Numbered from the stretch's first letter, positions 23,965-35,884 are shown. The stretch: DNA of 64,000 bases from Chinchilla lanigera (GCF_000276665.1 NW_004955473.1:9664865-9728864), one strand, 5' to 3'. Program-made: numbers and translations. The notes: generated by a model not told the origin, from the letters alone.

Positions 23965-24954
23965 GCACTAGATTCCTCTAAACATGATCCTCTAAACAGG
24001 AGATCTAGAGCAACACTGCTATCACCTGAGACACAGAAAACAGAGCTAGACGTTTGGAGGGATGTGAGAGGCCAGAAGTCAGTGCAGAAAACCCTGGCTG
24101 ATTTCAGCTAATGGGTATTCTCAGGATTTAGGATAACTTCAAAATGAGAAGCATGAGACATTGATGACCAGGACATCTTAATCCTGGTCCCCCAAACTTT
24201 GAAACACCTTTCTCATCACAAAGCTTGCTGTGTACCTTCTGGGACAAAGGAATTGGTACAACAGTATTAGCAAAAGGTTGGTATGCTCCAAAATAATACC
24301 ATCTTGGGCCATCTAATATTCTTTCTTCTCCACCATATATTTTATTGCCCACCATGACTATATCACTTCATTATCTGGATTATTTTCTTATGTGTCACAG
24401 ACCCGCCAGTGTTTACACACTGAGAAAAATCAACTACGACTGGAACATCTGACCAAATCAATTGATAATTCTGTAGCTTCTTAACATACATCAATTCTTA
24501 CTTCATAAGAAAGTCTTTAGTTGAGTATCATAGATATTCTTAAAATTAATGTCAATATTGTCACATATTTAAATACAAATAGAATTGTCTGAAGTACGCA
24601 AATATATACACATGTATGTGTATGCACATTCATACACACAACAGAAAAAAAGAAGTCCGTTTTCTGCAATAATTTATACAATGCTGTAACTTATGCAACA
24701 TTTGAAGGTGGTTAAGCAGTAAAAGTAGCTGTAGAGAAGGTAAATAGTTTGGTCCCCTATTACCTTAATGTAAATATTGTAGTTAACAATGGTATAAAAA
24801 ATTTAATTGATCTTGGGCCTAATGTGTGACTGAATGCTGAAATTGGTCTACTTGTGTCATTGTAGAACTATGGAACTCTTAAATTAGTATATTTTAATGG
24901 AGTTCACAATTTTATCTTTTATTTTTGAAGCAACAGAAACATTTATTTTTGAGG
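23965..24954. other. Non-coding, nothing recognised
   Basis: Contains an imperfect TG/CA-rich stretch at 24602-24643. No gene; the minus frames at 23780-23968 and 24128-24355 have no domain. Confidence 0.5.
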
Positions 24955-25205
24955 CATAGTGCAAGGTTACCGGTGTGGATCCTGCAGCCCAATTGTTTAA
25001 GTTCTATGTCTTTTATTTACTAAATTTAAGAACTTGGGCAATTTATTTAACTTCTCTGTGCCTCAATTCTTTCATCTGAAAAAAAGTGGATTGTGTTTAT
25101 ATCCATCAATAGATTTTGTGAAGATTTAATCACCTGATACATTAAAAAACTGCTTAGAACACTGCTTAGCACAAAGAAAGTACTACTTAACAGTTTGGTA
25201 TTAAA
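24955..25205 (+). mobile_element. MIR SINE, sense
   Basis: Nearly full-length: GAGGCATAGTGCAAGGTTAC, AACTTGGGCAATTTATTTAAC, TTCTCTGTGCCTCAATTC, CATCTGAAAAAAAGTGG, TTGTGAAGATTTAATC and ACTGCTTAGCACAAAGAAAG. Confidence 0.9.
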
Positions 25206-25744
25206 ACATTAATCCCTTGCAGAGCCCAAAAGGCAAAATAATTGCTCCTCGGGTTAAATCAGAGAAAGTGGCAGAGATGACAGTCGACACTCCACCCCAT
25301 AGCCACTACCGCTGGGACTCCATTACCTTTTTTCTGCCAACACAGGCAACCTGAACATGCTTTGAAGACCTGAAAATACTGTGAAAACTATTTATCTAAG
25401 CCAGTTACTTCCTGTTACAAATGAGAAAGTTGCCTTAAGCATATTAACATCAGTCCTCACATTAGTTTCCTTTTGTCAGATTAGACTCAGCAACTTGTTG
25501 AAGAATACACTGCTGGCAAACTGCAGAGATGGAATTTAATCCCACACAGAAAAGCTAGTCAAACAGAACAAACATTTTTACAAGTCTGAAGGAATGGAGA
25601 AGTCATCCCCAAGGAAGTCTTTGTAGCCACCGATTAGATAGTTGAATTTAGATTTATTTGCTAATTTTGCTTATCCTTACTGTATTAGAATACTGTAAAC
25701 TGGACCAGAGTAAAGTCCAAGCCATTAATTCCTACTGGCTTTTT
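25206..25744. other. Non-coding, possible diverged MIR
   Basis: 25420-25560 contains ACAAATGAGAAAGTTGCC and ACTGCAGAGATGGAATTTAATCCCAC, which loosely fit an antisense MIR with an insertion. Not firm. Confidence 0.4.
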
Positions 25745-26640
25745 TGGCTGTTTATTTGTTTTTTAATTAACTAATTTTATTCGTACACTTTAGATAAACA
25801 TAATGATCACATTCATCATAGGGAATTTGTACCTGCATTTATCTTGATTCTTCTTTTTTTCTCATTCCCCTTTCTCCATTCAATCCCCTTCCCCAAGTTA
25901 TTTACAAAAGTTTGTTTCCATTTATCCTTTATTCTCTCTTTTTTCTTTTCCCTTCCTTCCTTTTACCCTCCACCACCACCACCACAATTTCCCTTCCCAC
26001 TTGAACTTTCTTCATTTTCACAATACCTATTATATATTTTGGTCTTATTTATACTTTCACTATCTCATACCAGAAAAACCATGTGATATTTGAACATGTT
26101 TGTCTGATTTATTTCACACAAGAGTATGGTCTACCTAAAAGTGTCTCAAGTTTATCCTTCTTTATGACAGAGTACTACTCAATTGTATAATAAAAATATA
26201 TCTTCTTTATCCATTCATTGGTTGATGGGCATTTGGATTGTTTCCAAGACTTAGCTATTACACACTATGCAGCTATAAACATGAGTGTGCATATATTGCT
26301 ATTGTGTTATGCTTTTAATTCTATTAGAAAGATACCAAGAAGGGGAAATGGCACCTCTAGTCCTAGTTTTTGAGGAATCTCCACACTGATTTCCACAGGG
26401 GTTACACAAGTCTACACTCCTACCAGCAGTGTAGAAGGGTTCTTTTTCCACATAGCCCCACTAGCATTTATTATTGATTAATTTCTTGATAATAGCCATT
26501 CTTTCTGGAGCGAGATGGAATCTCAGTATTGCTTAAATTTGCATCTCTTCAATGACAAGTGATATTGAACATTGTTTCATATATTTATTTTCCAGTTGTA
26601 CTTCATCTGAGAAGTGTTTTGTCATAATCTTAGAGAATAA
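25745..26640 (-). mobile_element. L1 LINE 3' end, antisense
   Basis: Pyrimidine-rich 3' UTR (25850-26000), then GTACTACTCAATTGTATAAT, CATTTGGATTGTTTCCAAGAC, GAGGAATCTCCACACTGATTTCC, CTCCTACCAGCAGTGTAGAAG and AAATTTGCATCTCTTCAATGAC, the order of an antisense L1 3' UTR. The 80-codon plus-strand frame at 25844-26086 is the pyrimidine tract. Confidence 0.9.
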
Positions 26641-26644
26641 TATC

Positions 26645-26832
26645 TCAAAATACTACCCTAATTTTTTTCATTTAAAAAATAGGTAACTATGTGAGATAAC
26701 AGATATATTACATATCTTAACCATGGGAACTATTTCACAATATGTACATGCATGAAGGCATGCTCGGGTGGCACAGCCTGAACATACTCGACTTTGCCAA
26801 TTGTACCTCAATCAAAAAGGAAAAGAAATAAT
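26645..26832 (+). mobile_element. L1M LINE 3' end, sense
   Basis: GTAACTATGTGAGATAACAG, TATTTCACAATATGTACATG, and CAATTGTACCTCAATCAAAAAGG match the last part of an L1M 3' UTR, in the opposite orientation to the L1 just upstream. Confidence 0.75.
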
Positions 26833-27525
26833 TAATGAAAATTGTGCTACTTTTGAAAAATGTGCTTGAGGGAAGAAACATTTGTCGGATCCTGTTTTCT
26901 GTTGGCAAAGCCTGAAGCATCTGTTTTCCTCTTAAAGGTACTTGATGCTGGTGGACAGGGGAGCGCGAGTTGTATTAGGCATTTTATTTGGGAGATATCT
27001 ATTGCATAGGAAAATTTTGGTAATAGGATTGGACTCCTCACAGTATAAAGTGTTTTCTGTTAAAACCAAAGGCATTAAATCTCCACTGGATCCTTACTTC
27101 ATTAATTGAAAAGGACAGCATTCCAGTTTAATGATTAGTCCTCATTTCTACATTTCTTTTAATTTATGGCATGACAAAAAGTAAAGCACTGCAAAAAACA
27201 ACCATTTGAAGAGCCATTTGGTACTGTCACTCTTTGACCCTGTGCATTTGAGATTTCCAGATTTTCTGTGATTTTGGTCCATCTCCCTAAGCATGCTTCA
27301 TTAGCACCACTGACTATTTTCTACACCACATTAAATGTTCCCTGAGAGGCTGCTTTCAGGCTGACATTTGATATTGTTTCTCCTGTCACTATTAAAATCC
27401 TGTGATTCACCAGCTGTTGGGTTCTGGAATGATCTGTGTAGCTTGTATATGAAATTACACAAAATATATATAAGAATGTCATCACATTGATATTTCTAAT
27501 GAATCCTTTTTATTTTCTACAATCA
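26833..27525. other. Non-coding, nothing recognised
   Basis: No repeat or gene identified. Confidence 0.5.
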
Positions 27526-27603
27526 ATAATAATAAGAAGAAGAAGAAGAAGTAGAACAAGAAGAAGAAGAGCAGGAGGAGGAGGAGGGGAAGGAGGAGGA
27601 GGT
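27526..27603 (+). repeat. (AAG)n/(GGA)n polypurine tract
   Basis: AATAATAAG then AAG units, then GAG/GGA units: nearly uninterrupted purines for 75 bases. Gives Arg-rich plus and Ser-rich minus frames that are not genes. Confidence 0.9.
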
Positions 27604-28145
27604 AGAAAATATAAAAAATGTAAAATGACAATCCATAGAGTGGGAGAAACTGTTTGCAAAGTATATAAGGAACTTATGTTCTTCGTATATAATGAACACT
27701 TTAAAGTCAGTAATAAGAAAGTAAACCTGACCTAAAATAGGCAAGAGATCTGTAAAGGAGACATATAAGTGACCAGTACCGGCATGAGAAGAGGTGTGGT
27801 ATTGTTAGCCATAAGGGAAATGCAAATCAAAACTACAAGGTGGTATTATGACACGCAGACTAGGATAGGTATAATAAAAAAGACAGACAGCAGGAAATGT
27901 TGGTGAGGATGTAGAGAAATTGGAACCCTAGGACATTGCTGGTAAAAATGTACAATGGCTCAGACACTGTGAAACAAGAAATTTTGTCAGCGCCTCACAA
28001 ATAAAAAGTTAAACAGTTTGTACAGATATTTGATGAACTTCTACTTCTTGGCTTTTCTGAATACTACTACTATGAACACTTGAATCCAAGTTTGTGTAAT
28101 GACGTGTGTATTCATCTGGGTATATAACTATGAATGGACTTTCTA
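27604..28145 (+). mobile_element. L1 LINE fragment, sense
   Basis: ATGACAATCCATAGAGTGGGAG, GACCTAAAATAGGCAAGAG, GCCATAAGGGAAATGCAAATC, AAACTACAAGGTGGTATTATG, TGTTGGTGAGGATGTAGAG and GACATTGCTGGTAAAAATG follow the ORF2 3' end and start of the 3' UTR. No intact frame. Confidence 0.9.
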
Positions 28146-28399
28146 GGTTATCCGGAAACTGTGTGGGGTGAGCATGTGTGGGAATGACTGCTAAAAAGTA
28201 TAGGGTTTCTTTTTGCTGTGATAAGAATGTTCTAGGGTTAGATCCTTGTGACATTCCCATTCTGTTAATTTACTAAGTTACCATTTGATTTTATAATTTG
28301 AAAGAGTTAATTCTATGATATGTGAATTACCAATAAAATTGGGCTTTTTTAAAGAAGGAGGAAATAGCCAACATCTAACACCTATAGGGCTTCTGGGAT

Positions 28400-28650
28400 T
28401 GGATTTACACAGTTTTGCATGCAGTATCTTATTTAATGTTCACAACAACTATATATGCATAGGAGTTATTATTATTATTATTATTTTTTTTTTTTTTGGT
28501 TTTTCTCCGGTACCAGGAACCGAACTCACGACCTTGTGCTTGCCAGGCAGGCGCTTTGCCGCTGAGCTAAATCCCCAGCCCACATAGGAGTTATTATTGT
28601 CCATTTTACAGATGCGAAAATTGAAGGTCAATAACTTTACTCAAGTTAGT
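28400..28650 (-). mobile_element. MIR SINE, antisense, split by an ID
   Basis: CAGTATCTTATTTAATGTTC, ACAACAACTATATATGCATAG before the ID and TTGTCCATTTTACAGATGCG, AAAATTGAAGGTCAATAAC after it form one antisense MIR. Confidence 0.85.
28474..28582 (-). mobile_element. ID SINE inserted in a MIR
   Basis: Minus-strand ID (GGCTGGGGATTTAGCTCAGC, GGTACCGGAGAAAA, A-rich tail seen here as T16). Perfect 16-base target duplication CATAGGAGTTATTATT at 28458-28473 and 28583-28598. Confidence 0.97.
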
Positions 28651-28734
28651 TAAAAACTTGCCAAAGTCCCTATAGGCTAAATGTCCAAAAACTAGAATTT
28701 AGCATCTGGGAAACCTGAACTACATTTAATTCCT

Positions 28735-28932
28735 ACTTATAACTTTATAACATAATTATTGATATAATTATCATACCATACAATTCACTCATTTACGTGA
28801 ACTCATTCATTAATTTTTAGTATATTTACAGATATGTAAAACCATCAGTTTCAGAATATTTTAGTCATCTTAAAGAAACAACCTTAAATGAGTGAATTGT
28901 GTATGAATTATACTTTAGTAAAAGTATTTTTT
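28735..28932 (+). mobile_element. L1M LINE fragment, sense
   Basis: CATACAATTCACTCATTTACG, TTTTTAGTATATTTACAGATATG, and a 3' terminus AAATGAGTGAATTGTGTATGAATTATACTTTAG fit L1M sequences. A U2-derived insertion follows at once. Confidence 0.55.
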
Positions 28933-28965
28933 TACGCTTGACCTTAGCCAAAGGCCAAGAAGCTA
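28933..28965 (-). pseudogene. Truncated U2 snRNA retropseudogene
   Basis: On the minus strand this is the first 30 or so bases of spliceosomal U2 RNA: AGCTTCTTGGCC then TTTGGCTAAGGTCAAGCGT, differing from U2 by a few substitutions and one missing T. Only the 5' stem region is present. It is flanked by an imperfect 17-base direct repeat (28916-28932 and 28966-28982, two mismatches), as expected for L1-mediated insertion of a truncated snRNA. Not functional. Confidence 0.75.
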
Positions 28966-28994
28966 TAGTGAAATTATTTTTTAAAACCTACCTG

Positions 28995-29057
28995 GTACTT
29001 TTAATTGGTACTGAGGATTGAACCGAGGGCCTTCCCACTGAGGTATATCGTCAGCCC
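28995..29057 (-). mobile_element. Old ID-like SINE fragment
   Basis: TTGGTACTGAGGATTGAACC, GAGGGCCTTCC and CACTGAGGTATATCGTCAGCCC form a degraded antisense tRNA-Ala SINE, joined to a (TG)n repeat and a B1-like piece, recalling composite ID-B1 SINEs of rodents. Confidence 0.6.
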
Positions 29058-29066
29058 GTGTGTGTA

Positions 29067-29105
<39 letters not shown>
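29058..29105 (+). repeat. (TG)n microsatellite
   Basis: About 22 TG units with one ATC interruption near the start. Confidence 0.95.
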
Positions 29106-29108
<3 letters not shown>

Positions 29109-29190
29109 ACACAGGGTCTTCCAAATTTACCCAGATTGGGTTCCTGCCTCAGTCAGTGAGTAGCTGGGATTACAGGCATGGGCTGGAATC
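29106..29190 (-). mobile_element. B1/7SL-like fragment, antisense
   Basis: ACAGGGTCTTCCAAATTTACC, GGGTTCCTGCCTCAGTCAG and TAGCTGGGATTACAGGCATG resemble the antisense 7SL-derived unit, with the central part missing. Confidence 0.65.
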
Positions 29191-31268
29191 TAGAATTCTT
29201 TAGCTCTCACCTCCTTACTCCGTCTCCAGAGCCCTAATCAACCCCTAGTCCAGCCATTTGCATCACTGGTTTGTCTGTTCAAACTGTGTGTTAGTCAGTG
29301 CAGATAGAACCAAGGAATTATGAGACAGTAAGATTCCTTTTAAAATGTTGGAACATCTGTTGTTAGGAAAGGGAACAACTGAATATCATTTCAGCTGCCT
29401 CCTAAAGGCAAAGAGGGAACATTATGGGTTTTGATTTGCCCTGTTTTTGACATTATCTGCATTGTTTTACTGAAGAACTGAGACTACTAAAGAAAAAGAA
29501 AATCTTGACTGAAGAAAGTATATTTTATTTCTGGGCAAGATTGCAAAAATTGTCAGGTACTTTCTCTGCCTTTAAAATTGACACAATGCCCTCTAGCTAA
29601 ATGGTTTTCCTAAGTGGCTTTGCTAGAAACCTTTCCTACTCTCATTGTCCTGAAGCTACTGCTTTTCCTTCTGACCCTCTTGACTTCGGTTTGAGTGTAT
29701 GTCTTCCACTTAACAAGTAATTTGAGGGAGTGTCAAAAGGTAACTAGTGTCCCCTGGGTTACAATTAACCTAAAAATTAAAAGGTGGAGTTTAAAATCCT
29801 CATTAAGTATAACAAAAACATAAAAAGACAGTTTCTGAATTGGAGTTGGATTTAGAAAGTCACCTTTGAATTAATGAAACTGACCGTACTTGACTATGTG
29901 CCAAGCAAGTTACTGCTTGAGAGAGGATACATCCTGTCTGTATATAGTGGCTAATGCAGACTGAGCAGGAAAAATACCATTCTCAGAGCCTTTCTCTGTG
30001 AAACCACTCATTCATATTGCATATAAGAACGTCCTTCTGTGTTAATTACCACTAATATCTGAAATATGCTTGTGAATGTTACATTATTTGAATTGAAAAT
30101 TAGTGCTGTCTCCTTTTATCTCGTTAGATGTTTGGCCGTGTCGTATTTCCATGAGAAATTTCTTTGATGATTTATTTTTAAAGGTAGCATAATACAAGCA
30201 GCTGAGGTCTCTAAAACTGATTTATAGTGAACTCTTTCAGTCCAGTATTAAATTCCAACTATTATGTATTACTTTAATGGATGTTTACAGCTTGTCAATT
30301 CTGAACTAAAAGTGCGAAACAATATTATTATTGTTCTTAATACTAATATAAACAATAATCAACCATGTTGTGCTAGATAAACACAAAGCACAGCAGATCA
30401 CTAAAATATTAATAATTCAGCTGGCTAATACTTATTTTTAAATATTTCTAAAACTATTTCTAAAAGCAACAGGTTCTCACTCTAAATTACTGTTTCAAAC
30501 CCCATTTTATCAGTCAGTTTATGTCCTCCAGAAGCATGTAAGCATCATAAATATCTACTGAGAGGAAACTTTGTGGAGAGATTAAAAAGCATCACTGCCT
30601 TTTAAGTTATTCAGTACTGAATTGCTCCCGTAGATGTGTGTATCTTTTCTTTGAATACTTGTAATAAATGGATTTTCCTTGTTAATAAACATCATTTATT
30701 TACGTAAGCACATTCCCTGTCCTCCAATGCACACGCACTTGGACGAGTAGAACTGTTGTCTGCTCTAGGGTCCATTGCTTGCTTTTCTCAGTTGTATGTC
30801 TTTCAGCAAATGAAGTTAGTTTATTTGGAGGCATGGAAGGGTTTAGAGGTGTAAGGAGATGACCCTCCTGACCCACCGTCAGCAGAACATGTCCCTTTAG
30901 TTACTTAGAAATGCAGATGATCTTGCCACTTCCTTTGTGATCTGTGGCCCATATTTTTTATCAGTGATTGGAGTTAGGTTTTCTTCTATATGCTTGGAAC
31001 AGAGAAAAGATAGCCAGCTCATTTGAGGAATACACCCCAGCCATGGTCTGATTGTTACTAGGGTTTGACCAATGCATATGGAATTATATAGGAGGGAAGA
31101 AGTAGCAAAAGACAAATAAGAATTTTAGCACTATTGACAGAAACACTGCAGGAATTAAGGATACTTTCATTCTCATTAAAATGCCTGTGGTGGTTCCCAC
31201 CCTTTCGTTCTTTAGTGGTCCACCTAAGGTAGCTTGCGTGTAACCTAACTACTGCAGTCCAATAGAAG
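29191..31268. other. Repeat-poor non-coding block
   Basis: I find no SINE, LINE or DNA transposon in about 2 kb and no coding frame with a domain. Such blocks can hold conserved regulatory sequence, but nothing in the sequence alone shows it. Confidence 0.5.
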
Positions 31269-31279
31269 GCAGGATTTTT

Positions 31280-31426
31280 TTTTTTTGAGGCAGAGTCTCA
31301 CTGTGCAGTTCAGCCTGGCCTTGAGTCCACTGTGTAGCCCAGGCTGGCCTCAAACTCTCAGTGATCCTCCTGACTGAACCTCCTGAGTGCTGGGATTATG
31401 GCATATGCCACCATGCCCATCAGACT
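31280..31426 (-). mobile_element. B1 SINE, antisense
   Basis: T-run, GAGGCAGAGTCTCACTG, CCTGGCCTTGAGTCCAC, GTAGCCCAGGCTGGCC, CTGAGTGCTGGGATTATGGC and GCCACCATGCCC. Target duplication GCAGGATTTTT at 31269-31279 and 31427-31437. Confidence 0.95.
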
Positions 31427-31437
31427 GCAGGATTTTT

Positions 31438-32199
31438 GACTGTGGTTACGGAAATAATTTTATTTTCTGAGTATCCTCGGCTGAAAATACTTGCCTATGA
31501 ATAAAAATAACACTTCAGAAAGGTAATGTTTTTATACTTTTTTCCTTCATCAATTGTTAAATACATTAGCAAAAAGTAAGATTTGGTTACTTACTTGAGT
31601 GCCACTGGTTTTAGTCTATATCACCAAAAATGGATCAAGAATGTTTAAATTTGCCTTTAAAAAAAATCCTGTTCTTACAGTATTTTGGCTGCTCCAAACT
31701 ACTTCCTATTATAAGGATTGCAAATGAGATAACTGGTGGTTCTGCTTCTTGATGCGAGGAAAATGGTAGAATACGTTTCTAACGTTTTTGTAAATGAAAA
31801 ATGGTACACTAATGTGTATGTAGGGGGCCTTTTAATGGGAATTAAATTGAAATTAATTGGTAAAACTGTTTTTAGCTTAAGCTGAATGAGACACTGATGT
31901 ACTTTAAACTTTTGCAATAAATGAAGAATTTGATGGTTAAAAAGGATCTGGAGCTAAATCATGATTATATAGTTCACTTTCTTGATTATTGGGAACATAT
32001 TACTTCTACCTGCATTTAAACCACAATGATGGTCAGAATATCCATGGGAAAAGTATGCCTAACTAGCAGAGTAGTTAAGCTTCAGCTTTTCTGAGTCCTA
32101 AGGGTAGATTTCAAAATTTCCCTGGCACTTAATACATAGGGGCTATAGTCATAGTAGTAAAGTGTTTAAGGGTAGAGGAAAAACAAATCAACGTGGACT
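31438..32199. other. Non-coding, nothing recognised
   Basis: No repeat or gene identified. The 72-codon minus frame at 31699-31917 lacks a domain. Confidence 0.5.
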
Positions 32200-32284
32200 G
32201 CCCGGCCACCCTGACACACTGTGTGACTGAAAATTATGGCAAATGTTTAAATTCTTAAAAATTTCAGTAAAAGACACAGTGTCC

Positions 32285-32659
32285 TTAATTTCCCTCAGAA
32301 TGCTACCTCTCACTTCAAACACACTTATCCCATCATTTTTGCCACTTTCTAAAAGGGTTCCAGAAATACCTTTTTGTGAGAGTTTTTAGTTGTGCTGGTA
32401 TGGCTGCCTTCATATCCTGAATCGATTCGAAGCTTTAACCTTTTGCGATCATTTTAACTTTGGGGAAGAGCCAGAAGGTGCACAGTGCCGGATGCAATGA
32501 ATAAGATGATGAGGAGACACCGTAATATTTTTTTTCCCACCTGAGTTTCCGTTGGATTGCACTTGACAGCAGAGCAGCGTTCACCATACTTTTGATTACA
32601 CCTTGTAAACACACTCGGGATAGAGGACTTCTAAAATCAGCAAGAACAGGTGGCAACAA
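32285..32659 (-). pseudogene. Decayed mariner transposase, C-terminal half
   Basis: Read on the minus strand, the frame ending at 32435 carries NAALLSSAIQ, then YSLHPALCTFWLFPKVK, the counterpart of the mariner catalytic block that normally reads SPDLAPCDFWLFPKLK. After one in-frame stop the same frame goes on with SFESIQDMKAAIPAQLKTL, FRKW and WDKCV, the usual mariner C-terminus, with more stops. Two of the catalytic aspartates appear replaced (DNAP-like D by V; SPD-like D by H). The N-terminal DNA-binding half is not recognisable. An old, dead DNA transposon; the non-coding 3' part probably extends to about 32200. Confidence 0.85.
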
Positions 32660-32665
32660 TGTAGG

Positions 32666-34340
32666 ATAAGTATTTTTGAAGCAAAGGAAAGTATCATGAG
32701 GGGAATTGATGGCAGTGTGTCTTTTACTGTAATATTTTTAAATTAAACATTCGCCGTATATTTTGACTGTTTATCATTTACTTGCAATCAGTAAAAAACA
32801 AGCTATAGTCCATTTTATAGCTTTGTGATTTACTAAGATATTAGTTACTATTTTGAATTGTATTAGAGGAAGAAATCAAAGAAATAACCGTTAAGAAATG
32901 ACTCACTAATGGAGTACTTGTATCGTGTTAACATTATGAAAAGAAATTGTCATATCTTACAGCAAATGTGAAATTATCCACCAGAGTACAACTTTTGGCC
33001 AGTATGTGAGCTCTTCACTTCCTCGTATGGTTCATTTGTTATTCATAGAAGCATATCCCTGTATAGGACTTGGATTTAATAGAAAGAAGTGAATATTTTC
33101 AAGCCTGACAATATGCCACAGCCAGGAATTTATATCGTCTCTATTGTGATTATTCACGAGAAATACTTAGGCTAAATGGTACACTTCTATTTTAAATTGC
33201 TTTTAAGGAAGAGTCTACAGAATTTGTTGATTTTATAATATTAATATCTCGGTAATCTGACAGATAACTGGTTATCTTTAAAGGTCACAGTAATTTGTTC
33301 CTGACCTTTCTATACAGATGTGATTTTCTTGTTGGTAAATATCTTACACAGCATGCTGACCAACAGCTTTTAAATTATAGGCCTGAATGTGACTTTTGGA
33401 ACTTATCATTCATCTAGATATTTAAAATTTTTTGGTGTCTAATGTAACCATTGAATTTTGTCACCTCGTACTCTCTGTGTCCTGCCCAATGCTGTCCTCT
33501 ACTAAATGGTCAATCCTATTTTTATCAACACCCCTCTGTATATAGTGTATTATGAAAGGGAGGATTTCACATCTGTGACCTCTGTAAACAGTTTCTATCT
33601 ACCCAATCATGGTGCCTGACATCACTTCTTTAGGTAAGATACTATTGTTCTAAAAGACTTATGCTAAAGTAAAATTATTTGTATTAACATTTTGTGAGTA
33701 GTTTACCTAGGTAATTTTCAGGTTTCTTATTTGAGAGCAGATTACTGATGGAAAGGTAAGTTTTGGTATGGTTCAGGAATGAGAGCGAAAAAGAACTCCA
33801 AATATCACACTACGGTACATTCAATTAAAACAGATGATTATGTGAAATTACAGATATCACTTGCAAAGATAAGCAAGGGAAGGGATATGAAAATAGGGAG
33901 TTTAGAAAGGAAACGCAGAGGTACAAAAACCAGAATTACTTATTTTACTTCCCTCCTAAACCCAATTTAAACCTCTCGAAGTAACTCAGCTCATTTCTGG
34001 CATTCATTTCAATGTATATTGCTGCTTTTAAGCTTAAATTCTAACTCTGTGCTGAAGAAAAATTAATGAACAACCTCAGCCTTCGAGTAGGTTTTTTTTT
34101 TTCCCTTTAAGAGCACTGAAGTTGTACTTACAGCTGTTGAATGAAAAGTGCCCATTAATTGAAGTATAGGAAATAGCCAGATTGGAGAAGGTCTATCATT
34201 CAGTGAAAAGTACAATGAGTAGTGTAATCTTTACAGCCATTACAACACACATATTCTACTTGACCTGCTGTATTCACATAAGCTTAACTAGCATTTATTC
34301 TTGTGATTACATCCTCTTCAGTTTTTTTTAATTGTATATT
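32666..34340. other. Repeat-poor non-coding block
   Basis: No recognised repeat, RNA or coding feature in about 1.7 kb. The 63-codon plus frame at 33779-33970 has no domain. Confidence 0.5.
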
Positions 34341-34360
34341 TCCTCCTCTTTAATTTGTTT

Positions 34361-34463
34361 TTTATTTATTTATTTATTTATTTTTTCCCGGTGCCGGGGA
34401 TGGAACTCAGGACCTTGCGCTTGCAAGACAGGTGCTGTGCTGCTGAACTAAATCCCCAGCCCC
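34361..34463 (-). mobile_element. ID SINE, variant subfamily
   Basis: Minus strand: GGGGCTGGGGATTTAGTTCAG, CTTGCAAGCGCAAGGTCCTG, GGCACCGGGAAAAAA, then a (TAAA)n tail. It has GTCCTGAGTTCCATCCCCG where most copies here have GTCGTGAGTTCGGTTCC. A perfect 20-base target duplication, TCCTCCTCTTTAATTTGTTT, lies at 34341-34360 and 34464-34483. Confidence 0.96.
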
Positions 34464-34483
34464 TCCTCCTCTTTAATTTGTTT

Positions 34484-35867
34484 ATGTTTACCCATGCTTG
34501 CTTTGGTTATCTTTCACATCACTAAGATGGAGGAATATCTGATCCAGTGAGTGGTACCATTTGAAGAGGCGCCGCCAATCTACATACTAAGTAGTCTCTC
34601 CTTGTGCCTTACAATAGTGTCTGAAATCCTCGTATGTTTGGTTATCCTCTTGGTGAAGGAATTAACCTAAATTACTGTAAGGATAATACAGACGTTCAAA
34701 GCACACATACTCATATTTATTCCTTAATAGGTAGAGAGATTATAAAATACTTCATTTCTTTACGATTTATGTAATCTAACATGGCAGGCTTGGAAAGTAT
34801 CACTTAGGTCATTTCTATTTTTTAATTAGACTTCGGGTCTTTTTTTTTGAGTCTTTTTTAAAATGATATTTGACATGAAAGTTCAATGTCAAAGGGAGTT
34901 TATTAGGGCTCACGTTATCTGCTCATTATCAGTTCTGTGTAAGCTTAGGGGTGCTGTGGGGTTTGAAATGAGCTCACAGTCTCAGAGTTATTTTGTGAAG
35001 AAAATGGCAAGAAGCTCAATATTATAATTCCTAATTCAGGCTTCTTTTCATCCATTGGATTTACTTTTTTAACTGTCAATTTTTTTCTATTCTGAAAATA
35101 TGCATAGCATTGTAATCTAATAATATTACAACAATATTAAGTAGTGAAATGATGACCACGAGGTAAATAATCCAAAGGAAAGGGAAAGGAATGATCCTGA
35201 AACAGAACACTCCTGGCAGGACCTATAGGCATGTCTAAGAGAATCTCTGAAATACAGCTGAGTATGAAGATAGGCTAAAGGTGTTGTGTTATTGGTAATT
35301 CTTATTTAACGATTCCCAATTGACATTAAAGCAATATCCAAGTAAAGTGGCCTTTAATAGAAAAGGGAATGAATTGCAGGTCAGATTCTCCCAACTCTAG
35401 AAGATTACTTTCTGAAAACAAATAGCAATATCTGGTGAAAACCGGTTTACTGAGGTCATGAGCCTAAATTTTATTGCAAAGTTCCATATGATGAATAGTA
35501 TCAATTTTTTTTTCCTTTGGCTCAGATTTTTAACAGCAAAGCAAAGGATGTTGTATATGACAGAATAGATGTAGTTAGTGAATTCAAATAGAACTCTTTC
35601 TGTGAGGTGAAACAATGGATCCAAATGGAATCTTATTTTCCAGAATATGCTATTTTATAAGGAGGACAAATGATGGCATAACATATATCTAGTGATGTTC
35701 TGAAGGAGTGTAACTGGTGAGAGTTGCCTACATTAACCTTATGAAGATGCATTTGCAGTACAGAGGAGTTTTCAATTTCCTAGTTTATGGGAACTTCAGT
35801 CTGAATGTTAGGGAGGTGCTGATCATGAGGCAGATAAACAAGTATCATATCATGCTATTTTATCATT
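34484..35867. other. Non-coding, nothing recognised
   Basis: AT-rich; no feature identified. The 75-codon minus frame at 35397-35624 has no domain. Confidence 0.5.
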
Positions 35868-35884
35868 AACTTCCATAAGGTTTC

